Assembly: GCA_000934455.1 (NCBI GenBank)
Contig: KN884590.1
Span: forward strand, 93,264 to 121,185
Origin: Apostichopus parvimensis
Lineage: Eukaryota > Echinodermata > Holothuroidea > Aspidochirotida > Stichopodidae
Direction: 5' to 3'
DNA: 27,922 bases
Shown in pieces: positions 9,001 through 18,242 of this stretch. The position numbers and the translations under genes are program-made. The notes beneath the pieces were generated by a model, which worked only from the letters and a program-made list of their open reading frames with translations, was not told the origin of the DNA and did no database searches. Position 1 is the stretch's first letter; the number at the start of each line of letters is the position of its first letter.

Positions 9001-12000
9001 AAAGCTACAAATTTCTAGAATTGGAGAGGGTACACCTCACTAATATATGACCTGACTCGTCTCTACAAGCGTGCAGCTTCTACTCTTCCTAGCCCGATAA
9101 GATGGTATTGTGTATCACAGCCCCCTAGCCCTCACTTCCTACAAGTGATCAATACTTCTTATACATCTGAATCTATCAGTCTATTAAAAGGTACAAACAT
9201 GCATTTTCAGAGGATATTTCTGTCATCACAATTGTGTAAATTTTGAGGCCAATGTTTTATCCAATGTAAATTCATGGGATTATCACATATTTCAGTCTAT
9301 ATTTTTAAGTTCTTATGTCATTGACTTAGACATAAGAGTCATAGACAAGAGTTGTTCAGCCTACTTACCTTATTGTAAACTGTCAGTTAAATTATTGAAA
9401 ATGCTGTAGCAGATTTTAATATAAGTCATATACTAAATTATATTGACACAAAACTACAAGTTCTTCACCTATGTGTCACAGAAAAGGCCAGCAAAAGATA
9501 TGATGGAAATCTAAACCAAGCATAGCAACCCTGTGACAAGTAAAGACAGCCTGGCCAGTATCGTTGTTTGACATACAAGAAAGCAGCAAATATTGTCAGT
9601 CATAACACTAATGTGATGGATCATAGATGCAGTTTTGCACTGATGCAATTGGCTATTTAAACTAATATTTAATATGTTGTTCTTCTTCACTTCTTATTCA
9701 AGTTTAACATCTCTTGTATTTCATAGCCTCTTCTTCTGCTCCTCTGACCGTAGCTCAGCTTGAGCAGGTACGATTCCCAGCTCATGGTGACTTTTTTACA
9801 ATCTATGTGTCTGCAGTGGAACATCCCAATCACTTTTGGATGCAGATAATATCCACCAAAGCTTCAGAATTAGATCTCATGGTTCAAGAAATGACAGAGT
9901 TTTATAACCAAGCAAGAAATCAAGAGGTAAGGCTAATGTGCACAAGTTCAATTGATGGTAAATATAGGAAAGGTGAGAAGGAAGATGTTACACAGAAATG
10001 TTCTGTCCTCTGTGGGGTGGTATTCAATTTGTATCATTAACAGTGTCATCACTTTCTTTAAAATATGAGTATGAAGTCTGTTGTAGCCAATAGTTTTATT
10101 TTCCTTCAAATTTAAGTAAAACGATTAAAAAAATTGTCATAAAATCCCTATCATCTTTCATGTCTTTTTCAAACTTCTTTTCAGTCTCATACAGCAGACA
10201 GCCTCTGCACTGGGGACATTGTCGCTTCTCCGTTTGAGCACGACACTTCTTGGTATCGGGCAAAGATTGTTGGTTTCCTGGAAGAAGGAAAAGTAGATTT
10301 GTACTTTGTCGACTACGGTGATTACGGAGCGGTCCCCAAGGAGAATCTATGCAAACTCAGGTAAGGTCTTTGTAATCGTGTTTCTGCAAAGGCTGCGTAT
10401 GAATCTGGTTTCAGTATACGAGAATTAAATCTTTCAATTTAGGAAGCTCACACTGTTTAATCTGTTTGTTTTCCAAAAACCTGTTTTAAATGTTTTTATA
10501 AATTGGTAAACTAGGAGAAGATAAATAGCTGTCTTTGTCACTGCCTCTTCTGACAATTAAATAATTAATTTGGGTGGATTTTTGCATTTATCTGGCATTT
10601 ATCAGGGAAACAAAAAAGTTTGAAGTAAACACAAACTTTGGTCATGTTGGTATTTTGTGTAACTGTAATGTGTTTTGATGTGTAAATATAGTGCAAATAT
10701 TGTAAATGATGACAATGTCATAAATGGCACTTGGGTTTTGGCTCGATCAAATTCACTGGATAATTTAATTCAACTTGTGGGCAGGTGAAATCTACAAAGT
10801 AAATATGGCACTAGTTGTGGTGTTTTGGTTGCTCATTCCTAGAACTAAACATATAATAAAAAAGATATTATTTTTTCAAAGAATTATAATTTTCAGATAA
10901 AGTACTTGTCAACCAGTATCTGACTGATTGAAATGTGCATGGTAATTTCATCAAAACTAGTCACGTGTCTTCATAGAAGAATTACTACATAAGGTGATAT
11001 GTTAAATACCATGGTTAGAAACTATGTAACATGTTGAATTTTATTAACGTGAAATTTTGTTGTTCTCCATTCCTTCTAGGGCTGATTTTCTAAGTCTTCC
11101 TTTTCAAGCCATCGAATGTTCTTTAGCTGGTATTGAGTCTTTAGGTAAGACTTTCTTTCCTACTTAATCTCCCTTGGTTACCTCTATAGTACGATGAAAT
11201 TGACTCTGTGTGCCCAACGTATGCATTTCACCTTTATAGGCTTAATTTGTACAAATAGGTAGTTATTTTATTACACACTTAAATGTATATTTCATTTCAT
11301 GTGAAAGTGATCTTTCATGAATTATTGCATAAATTAAGAAAACAGAGAAAACTTCTCAATTCTAGGAATGCATTCTATCTTCCTAGGTTTTCTTAGTGAG
11401 ATGTGTGTTTTTGAGTTTAGGGGGCAAATCAACAAACTTACATCAAACCTTCCTGCAGAAATAAATAAATCAATAAAGAATCTATGCAAACAAGGGTTCT
11501 TGCAGTGAACCAAGAGGTGGAAATGAGCACTTTTAGTATTTTACAACAATGGAAATGGCAACTTAACCTTAACAAAATGGGTTCACTCCTTATTTTATGA
11601 AGAGGGTTTTTCACAAAAGAGGGGAAAGAAAGATTTGATATGTATGTAGGTTACATTGCCACTGGATAATAATAACCTGAGATTCTCACCTTTTGGAGTG
11701 AGAATAATTGCTTCTTGGAGTTCATGTAGGCCATTTTACTAGTAAAGTAATTTGAGTGAATCTGGTGGGAAGTGGGATGTTCCTATGGTAACACAACCAG
11801 CTTCTTTCAATTTCATGATATATGACTAACCAAGTGTCCCTTAATTCTAGATGAGAAGTGGCCAGAAGAGGCTATAGATGTCTTTGATAACTTAACGTAC
11901 TGTGCACAGTGGCAGCCATTAATGGCTAGAATGATGGGTTACGAGAGAAGCGGACCAAAGACTCTACCCTGCGTCGACCTAGTCGACACCTCCTCAGAAG

Positions 12001-12445
12001 AAGTGAGTGATAATTGGCCTTGAATTCAATTCTCTTGATCACAAAGGTGTATTCTAAGATTGAGTCAACGTTACTTAACGATGTATAATGACTGATCAAC
12101 CTAATTATAGCTCTGCCCAAATGGTGATATGCATGGAGTTTCTGCTTTGGTATTTATTTTGCCCCAAAAAAAACCTTGATAACTCCTTTAAAACTCAGCT
12201 CTGTTACACTTTACTCAGCATCAAGTGTTTCCGTGGAGACCGGCTTTCGTGACTTTCAAATATTATAGTCATTTCAGCCTTCAATCAATCATGGTGCCTG
12301 TAACTCTTGTGTTGTATCATTTCAGGATGTTAATGTCGCTGCAGAGCTTATCAAGAGAGGGTATGGAAGGGACACCAGAGTAAGCTCAGCAAGAAAACCA
12401 ACTGCCGACACAAAGATGAAGCCTTTAAGTACTCTTGACTCATAA
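5956..12445 (+). CDS. TDRKH: TDRKH, Tudor and KH domain-containing protein (complete)
   Basis: Ten coding exons (5956-6055, 6716-6840, 7265-7460, 8224-8363, 8679-8775, 9727-9926, 10185-10360, 11080-11144, 11851-12002, 12326-12445) join without a phase conflict into 456 residues. Residues about 9-28 form a hydrophobic anchor, as in vertebrate TDRKH on the mitochondrial outer membrane. KH1 spans about 53-118 with GREG at 67-70; KH2 spans about 126-190 with GKGG at 141-144. An extended Tudor domain covers about 243-410, with HPNHFWMQI, WYRAKIVG, the aromatic-cage segment FVDYGDYG (327-334) and LSLPFQAIECSLA. TDRKH (Papi in insects) binds methylarginine on PIWI proteins and recruits them for 3' trimming of piRNAs at mitochondria. 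The human protein is longer, mainly through its KH2-Tudor linker and C-terminal tail. All key motifs are intact. Confidence 0.93.
6716..6840 (+). CDS. TDRKH: TDRKH exon, first half of KH1
   Basis: The acceptor TTTTTATTCTTGAAG|AG completes the split Glu codon from the previous exon. It encodes LEIKVPREKVGAVIGREG, with the KH signature loop GREG, and ends in phase 0 at AAG|GTGAGC. Confidence 0.93.
6847..7198. repeat. Tandem duplication in a TDRKH intron
   Basis: The segment from 6847 is repeated from 7014. Both copies run from AACATT..TGTAAAGGAATAC through TAGTATCTGTTTGTAAAG to CAAATTTATGTA and TTATTGGTTC. The second copy has about 25 extra bases near its start. High identity suggests a recent event. 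Confidence 0.9.
7265..7460 (+). CDS. TDRKH: TDRKH exon, second half of KH1 and start of KH2
   Basis: The acceptor is TTTCTTCATGCACAG|ATTAGG. It reads IREATGARLKFMDHDKNED through MVHKIV, closing KH1, then VEFMVPVQAVGRIL of KH2. The donor CTGG|GTGAGA splits the first Gly of the KH2 GKGG loop. Reading through the donor gives an unrelated tail and a stop, which supports the splice. Confidence 0.93.
7461..8223. other. TDRKH intron without other genes
   Basis: No feature recognised. Short open frames on both strands overlap one another, lack family similarity and are treated as chance. Confidence 0.6.
8224..8363 (+). CDS. TDRKH: TDRKH exon, KH2
   Basis: The acceptor is CTTGTTTCTCCAG|GA. It encodes KGGANVRSIIRASGAKIRIP and then the RLCTIRGTPEEIATAK strand and helix of KH2. 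The donor AAG|GTGAGG is in phase 0. Confidence 0.93.
8549..8586. repeat. 11-bp tandem repeat AACTTTTTTTC
   Basis: About 3.5 copies lie in the intron between the KH2 exon and the charged-helix exon. It is low-complexity sequence. Confidence 0.85.
8679..8775 (+). CDS. TDRKH: TDRKH exon, charged linker helix
   Basis: The acceptor is ACTTGTTTTAG|GCAATG and the donor GCAG|GTGGGT. It encodes AMIEEEIALEEEKKQRLANA and a basic tail, RKQRNPDKA. This is the only linker between KH2 and the Tudor domain, far shorter than in vertebrates. Confidence 0.85.
8776..9726. other. TDRKH intron without other genes
   Basis: The largest TDRKH intron between coding exons (951 bp). No coding, RNA or repeat feature was recognised. 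Confidence 0.55.
9727..9926 (+). CDS. TDRKH: TDRKH exon, N-terminal part of extended Tudor domain
   Basis: The acceptor TTGTATTTCATAG|CC completes an Ala codon. It encodes FFTIYVSAVEHPNHFWMQII and a following helix, DLMVQEMTEFYNQA, the SN-like half of an extended Tudor domain. The donor is GAG|GTAAGG. Confidence 0.93.
10185..10360 (+). CDS. TDRKH: TDRKH exon, Tudor core
   Basis: The acceptor is CTTCTTTTCAG|TCTCAT. It contains GDIVASPFEHDTSWYRAKIV and VDLYFVDYGDYGAVP. Trp309, Tyr310, Phe327, Tyr330 and Tyr333 are candidates for the methylarginine-binding aromatic cage. The donor CAG|GTAAGG splits an Arg codon. Confidence 0.95.
10361..11079. other. TDRKH intron without other genes
   Basis: AT-rich intron sequence with nothing further recognised. 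Confidence 0.55.
11080..11144 (+). CDS. TDRKH: TDRKH exon, Tudor C-terminal core
   Basis: The acceptor is CATTCCTTCTAG|G. It encodes ADFLSLPFQAIECSLAGIES. The LSLPFQAIECSLA stretch is close to vertebrate TDRKH. It ends at TTAG|GTAAGA. Confidence 0.93.
11145..11850. other. TDRKH intron without other genes
   Basis: Nothing beyond intron sequence and short A/T-rich tracts. Confidence 0.55.
11851..12002 (+). CDS. TDRKH: TDRKH exon, end of extended Tudor domain
   Basis: The acceptor is CCTTAATTCTAG|AT. It encodes DEKWPEEAIDVFDNLTYCAQ, then WQPLMARMMGY and CVDLVDTSSEE, the closing SN-like strands. The donor is GAA|GTGAGT, phase 0. Confidence 0.92.
12326..12445 (+). CDS. TDRKH: TDRKH last coding exon
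   Basis: The acceptor is GTATCATTTCAG|GATGTT. It encodes DVNVAAELIKRGYGRDTR and a basic, serine-rich tail that ends at TAA 12443-12445. The tail is shorter than in vertebrates. AGA|GTAAGC at 12380 is a possible alternative donor just after the conserved KRGYGRDTR. Confidence 0.85.
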   Translation, partial: DVNVAAELIKRGYGRDTRVSSARKPTADTKMKPLSTLDS

Positions 12446-14825
12446 AGGTTCAGCTCTCTTTACTGAAGATATCTCTCCTGCATGGCTGCAAGTATTCGTG
12501 CTGTTGCTCTGCGTATTCCAGAGCCAACCGATTTCTGGAATGTCAATGGTAAAACTGTCTTAAATGGATAAAGTCACTTGCAAAAATTGGTGGTAACTTC
12601 TCATTATCTAGATTATTTGCAGACATCACTTTGATGTTTTATATTGACGACATGTTTAGCTCCAGAAACAAAAGGTTAACTGAAGCTCATTAGTTGCAGG
12701 TAGGTCCACATTTGTGGTCTCAACAACCCTGCAGGTATTTTGATGGATGTCAAAATTCGCCGTACGACAAAAGTGGTTCCAAGTCTCAAAGCTTTATAAA
12801 TACAACGACTTCCTAGTCTACATCTTGGTTTAGTTCTTCCTTTGCCCTCTACATTTATTTTCTTTTATACGATCTGAGTTCATCTTTAAATCATTGTCAG
12901 GTTGCATATGAAGTCCACATGCACAAAAGCTACAAAATGCACAAAGGAGCTTATAGATATTTGCCCCTCCCCACTCCACTAATTTCTATCATAGGGAGCA
13001 TAAATTTTTTCAAACCCTTTTTACGTCATAGATGTTTAAATACTCCTGCATTGCACACAATTTAGTCAGTGCATTGTATCAGTCAAAGCCATTGGCAGCT
13101 ACTGCAATCAATGAATCATTTTTTTTTCCCTTTTAGCTGTCAATATGTTATTTGTCATATATATCCAAACTTGATTGAATCCAAATTCAACTTGTATCTA
13201 AATCACTTACAATCCCCAGTACCCACACAGGCTAGCTATGTGACCAGTGGGTTTCACTGGTCATATACATTTGAACCATCAGAGTCTTCACTTTGTTAAA
13301 AGTCACTTTTTTGATGTCAAATTGTTACTTGTCATATCTAAAAACTGATTGATTCCCCCCATTTACTTTCATGTTAATTCCTCTGAGTAGAGAAGTTGTA
13401 TTTTTTGAAGTAAATTTAACTTTTCAGCAGTTGTATTCTATTCTGACACTTGCTCATGTTTTAGTGGGTTGTTTTTTAAAGAGGTCAAGTGTGGTACAGC
13501 TTGAAATTGTTAAGTGTTCAAAGACGACGAAAGGATCTTATCATAAACCAAATCATGTGGAGCTTCAAGACAGGGTTACCTTCTGGTGAGATAACGTAAT
13601 TGACCAAAGCATCTGAGATGTTTGACTGAAGTATATTTCAGTATAATCAGCTTTAAAATTAAAATGATTATCCACATTATTCTATGGCCATTGATATTTA
13701 CTCCTAGCAGTTTTGATTGATACACTTTTATTGATGAACTGTACTTTAGCTGTTTTGGGTTTTTCATGTCTTCCTTTCGTTGCAGGAACCTCTCAATCAA
13801 CTTTGCTTTATAAAAATTATCAGTACAAATTTAGTTTGATATAGTATTATCATAATTAAAAAAGAAACTTTGAAAATGTAAATTTGTTTTTGTGCACAGA
13901 ATAGCTTAGCCATTAAGTAATTTTCTTTTTCCAAATTTTGTCTATTGCATTGCTTTATATTGTTTATTAAAAGTCAACCAGATTATCAGTTAAAATTATA
14001 GTGAGAATTTTTGTATTTAGGTAGATTTGTTTTTGTAACCACGGATGCATCCTATTTTATTCTTCTGATTTATTATTTTTGACTTGATATGATTTATTTT
14101 TGACATTGTTTCAGTTTGAACCATACCCTTTTTTGGATGGGTATGGTTCAAATAGATTGTTGTGACTTGTGCAATCCTGTGTTCTTTTCAGTGTGACATA
14201 TGATGTGAGGAGTTGTTTTACTTGTTTGAAATGATTCACAGCTGATTTGCAGTTTTCTTCCTATAACCAACTGAAAATAGGAAATAGATTTATCTTATTA
14301 TATTACTCAGAATAGGTTTGGGGTCAATTTAATGCATTTTGATTAGCCAATGTAGTGGTTTAATGGTGTCAGTCCTTTGGTTAACTATAGTGATACAAAC
14401 ATTTTGACTCATTCTAGCAAAAAATTCCATTGCGTTATCAAATTGAAGAGAATTATGGTGGTGATGCAACTCTATGCATGCATAAACGATATTTAAAGGA
14501 AAGAATGAAATAGTTACACAACATTGTGATATAATTTTTCACAGCATATGGAGTATTTTATGCATATGATTCTTTGCTCTTTTTATCAAGTGGTAATTTA
14601 CCTCATTTAATAGGTTATAATTATATCTTAGTTACTGTACATCACTTGGGCGAACACAGAACAATTTCTTAAATTTGTTGCAATCCAGTACTATATAGTT
14701 AAATTGTGATTGGACAATGAGTGATTGTGTAATAACACATAGGGAATACTTTACATTCCTTTTGTCAGTTCAGAGTGAAATTGTCTTCCACTGGTCACAC
14801 CAATACCAGTTTCCGTTTCAGTATA
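12446..14825. other. Probable TDRKH 3' UTR or downstream non-coding DNA
   Basis: AT-rich, with no coding family recognised on either strand; open frames up to about 76 codons look random. It contains one perfect 14-bp hairpin at 14115-14152. No AATAAA was found close behind the stop, so the 3' UTR may be long. Confidence 0.45.
14115..14152. repeat. Perfect 14-bp inverted repeat (hairpin)
   Basis: TTTGAACCATACCC (14115-14128) pairs exactly with GGGTATGGTTCAAA (14139-14152) around a 10-base loop. If it is transcribed as TDRKH 3' UTR it would fold into a stable stem. Confidence 0.9.
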
Positions 14826-15072
14826 AAATTGATGCAAGGTAACATACTAAGCACATGAGATAATTGTTGCAGGCTAGAGAAACATCAGATGGCCAAACAT
14901 TAGCATGCAACTGTTGCTAATGAGCTAGGATATTTACATACATGTGCACATCTAAATTGATGCAAGGTAGCTTACTCAGCACCTGAGATAATTATTACAG
15001 GCTACATGCAGAAGGCTAAACATTAGCATGCAACTGTTGCTATAGTATGTATTTACATACATGTGCACATCT
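14826..15072. repeat. Tandem duplication of about 120-128 bp
   Basis: Copy one (14826-14953) and copy two (14954-15072) both run from AAATTGATGCAAGGTA through AAACATTAGCATGCAACTG to CATACATGTGCACATCT. Copy two has small deletions. No coding content. Confidence 0.92.
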
Positions 15073-16439
15073 AGAACTGAGAACAAATTGAATATGAACC
15101 ATTATCGTAAAGCACTAAGCCAGGCTACCCATGGAGGTGGAATCTGGTGTAAAGCATGGTATAATTTTAGTAAAACTGAAATTCAACCAGCTATGTTTTA
15201 ATAGGTCTGGGTCTCTAGCTTATGCTGCACTGTTGCACGGTGCAATTCAAAGTTGTTGAAATTTTAATCTCGGAAGATTCACCTGTCAGAAATATAAAAT
15301 GAAATCGCTATGCCAACGATGCCTTGATGTTATAATTTCCATATCATTTATACTTAACAATAGTTTGATATCGTTTACTATGTATTCCTTCTTTCAATCC
15401 TCGCCGGACCTTTTTAGTTGTAAACCTTGAATAACATGCATATGCACCGAGACAGCTACTATGCGATATATATCTGTAGAGCAAAGTAATATTGATGGGA
15501 GCCATGGAAGAAAATAAAGATGAGATTTAAGAAGGGTACAGTTTTGTGGAAGTGTATCAAATATGTTTCATGTCCTGTATGTCTCAATCCTGTATCACTA
15601 ACAGAGGATTGTAGTTAGTAATGAAAAATGGATAAATACCTAACAGAACTTCACAGAATCCATATTTTTGCAGAGGAGAAAGTTCATGTTTCTGTTATAA
15701 AAGACACTATTTCACACTACAGCAGAATGACATAAACACTACTTAAAATGTAGGTAGTAAATTTTATCTTGTCAATAATTGGAAGAGGTTTTGTGAGCCA
15801 TGGTTTGTAGGTATGCCTGCCTCCAATTTGGGAATGCCCATCATTTTCATGCCTCACAGATATCACATGTGGTTTATGTATATCCCTGATCTAGTGGGTA
15901 GGATAATACTTGTTATGGGCCTGATGTGAACAATATGTAGGATACTGGTGAAGTGTGTTGGAAAAGATGAAAAGGGTTTGGTTCCTTTGTTTTAACCTTG
16001 CTTCGATCCAAGGACACTTGGAGTAGTTTCCTGTTTTCTTGTTGAAGTTGATACTATGAGATACCATCCTGACAGTTGAAAAAGAAGTCAGCTGTCCGAA
16101 AACTCACCTACATTTGTTCAACAAAATTTACACCAGGATCGATGGAATTCATTTAACGATTTGGAAAAGTATGAGAAATACAGTTTCCTTTATTTGAGTA
16201 AAAGGTTAATATACTCCATACTTTAGGATCAACCAAATGTCTGTAAGCCATATAAACCTTTTAGTAAGATGTAAAACTAAAATATTCATCTGTGTGTGAA
16301 CATGGCACTTCTTGATCAGAAAGACATAAAGTTACAAACCCACTGTAAATTGCAACTTTAAGGAGAAAGCTGTACTGAGTATGAAGCTGAGCAAGAATGC
16401 AACTTGTGTTTTGGTTTTTCATAATTTCTTGAGATTTGC
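15073..16439. other. Non-coding stretch between TDRKH and POC5
   Basis: No gene recognised. An AATAAA at 15513-15518 is a weak alternative plus-strand polyadenylation signal. Confidence 0.45.
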
Positions 16440-16500
16440 AATAAATAAAGTTTTCAAGCAAAAAAGTGATGTTTATATTTTACTTTGTGTGTGTATGTTC
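16440..16500 (+). terminator. Candidate polyadenylation site on the plus strand
   Basis: AATAAA at 16440-16445, extended to AATAAATAAAG, is followed after about 40 bases by a GT-rich stretch (TTTGTGTGTGTATG), the usual downstream element. It could end a TDRKH transcript with a 3' UTR of about 4 kb; this needs RNA evidence. Confidence 0.4.
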
Positions 16501-16549
16501 TTGCTTGTGATATGCATGTATTTAGTAAATGATTTATGATACTTTATAA

Positions 16550-16907
16550 CTGGGGTGGGCAACCTACGGCCCGCATGCGGCCCGCCAGTGGTTGTTTTGC
16601 AGCCTGTGAGATGTCTCCGGAAAAAGAAACAAATCAATCTATTTTACATCATCACAAAACACGAGCTAGCTGCTTAGAATTTATCGGTACTAATGATGCT
16701 GTCAGGTAGGCCTGTTATCCCCATTAATTATCAACTGTACTGTATTGACATTATGTTTTTGTGAATGCAGATTAAATACACACACCTATTGCTTGAAAGT
16801 CCTCTGAAGGGTTTGAAATCAACAGCAGGTCGTTGGTAAGGTGCGGCCCAGTCAATTTTTCACTCCTTATATCTGGCCCATTCATTCAAAAAGGTTGCCC
16901 ACCCCTG
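16550..16907. mobile_element. hAT-type non-autonomous DNA transposon (MITE)
   Basis: CTGGGGTGGGCAACCT at the left end and the reverse complement of CAGGGGTGGGCAACCT at the right end form 16-bp terminal inverted repeats with one mismatch. Exact 8-bp target duplications CTTTATAA lie at 16542-16549 and 16908-16915. The 8-bp duplication, CAGGGG-type end and GCGGCCCGC-rich subterminal sequence fit the hAT superfamily. The 358-bp interior has no transposase. Confidence 0.9.
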
Positions 16908-16915
16908 CTTTATAA

Positions 16916-18053
16916 GGACAAATATAACTTTGACAAAGGTCTTGGAACTCTTCAAGACTGTTGTTTTACCAATCAGGACCAGTGGACTAGAAAGAGAAAT
17001 GCATATAATGGTTGTGGAGGATTCCTTTTATTTTCAAAACTTTCATTCACATTAGACAGACATAAGATGAGTAGGTTTCAAGGTGGTACTGTTGGGGGTC
17101 TAACTGAGTAAATGAAAGCAATAAATACTGAGGGAGTAAATAACAGCCTTTGAGATCTTGACCAGAGTGAAGAATGTCCTAAGAAACAAAATATTACAGG
17201 GACAGGACAATAGAATGCAGAAGGATAAAATTATCATATTCTCAAAGAAAAATAATAAATAACTAGTGAATGCCAATGGAATAAAAAAAAAACTTGCTTA
17301 CAAAATATTCCAACATTTTGCTACATAAATGGCATTTTTGAAAACTTACTACCATGTTAAATAGTAACTGAGGTACAGCTCATATAAATAGAAACTCTTC
17401 AATCAAATGCTGGCTATTGAACGATGATTGCTTTACCCTGAACAAAAACGGATAAGCTCTAAAAAATAAAATACAAACTGACACTTTATTTGCCCTTGTG
17501 TATTACACTCTGGTATGGGATACTAAATGTGTCATCCATGTTCAGGCAATCAGTAATGTCTTCAGGCTTTATAATTGACGAAAAACCACAGTCAGTGCAC
17601 ATTGTAATTCAGAACCATTAAACTGGCCGCCAAGCTTTACATTAATACCTATTTTGAGAAGCTTTTGATGTCTTTAGTAAAGTATCCATTATGCTTAAAG
17701 TACTTCCAGCCACAAATATGGATAAAACTGAAAAAAGGAGATATAATTGTTGGAGAGATTAATTCTCCTCTGCAATTTTTCTCAGTGGGTTTTCTACTCA
17801 TTTAGGTGTCGTAGCCAAACCACCTATTATGAAGGATTTTAAATGTGAATGCATGCTTTATAGACTGTCCATTATAGTCTGTTAAAGTTTTGGCTGTCCG
17901 ACAGAAAATCTATAGATTTATTTGATAATAATGGGACCACCACCAAGAATCAGTCCTCATTTACGATGACTTAACACAGGCCTTTTCATTGATATCAATC
18001 CGAGCTGAAATCACAAAGATGCATACCCATCTGTTAGATCTTCAATAACTAAT
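16916..18053. other. Non-coding stretch downstream of POC5
   Basis: No gene recognised. It should contain the POC5 3' UTR as read on the minus strand. Confidence 0.5.
17917..17922 (-). terminator. Candidate POC5 polyadenylation signal
   Basis: AATAAA on the minus strand lies about 130 bases past the POC5 stop codon. No clear GT-rich element follows, so this is tentative. Confidence 0.3.
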
Positions 18054-18242
18054 TTAGTGGACTACTTTCACGGTCTGCAGTCCAGTAACAGTTGTGGGAT
18101 TTCTACTGGACCCTTTGGCCCCTCTTGTGTCTGGTCCAGTCTGTCCCATCACCCCTGGTCTGATATGAATGCCTTGTTGTTGACCCTGACTTGGACGTTG
18201 GTTGGTGGGATATTTTGATGCAGTAGCATGGCCGACTGTTTG
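18054..18242 (-). CDS. POC5: POC5 last coding exon
   Basis: The acceptor is TTTACATACAG|CAAACA. It encodes 62 residues starting QTVGHATASKYPTNQRP, which continues the HHPVT block of the previous exon as in vertebrate POC5, and ending VTGLQTVKVVH at TAA 18054-18056. A Gln/Gly-rich middle is not conserved. Confidence 0.9.
   Translation of the reverse strand, partial: QTVGHATASKYPTNQRPSQGQQQGIHIRPGVMGQTGPDTRGAKGSSRNPTTVTGLQTVKVVH

Noticed and set aside
13069..13589. Two plus-strand open frames of about 75 codons downstream of TDRKH
   Set aside because: Low-complexity composition, no domain, no splice or promoter context. Chance frames in AT-rich DNA.
16833..17111. 92-codon plus-strand open frame
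   Set aside because: It begins inside the hAT MITE and crosses its end and target duplication, so it is not an ancestral gene.
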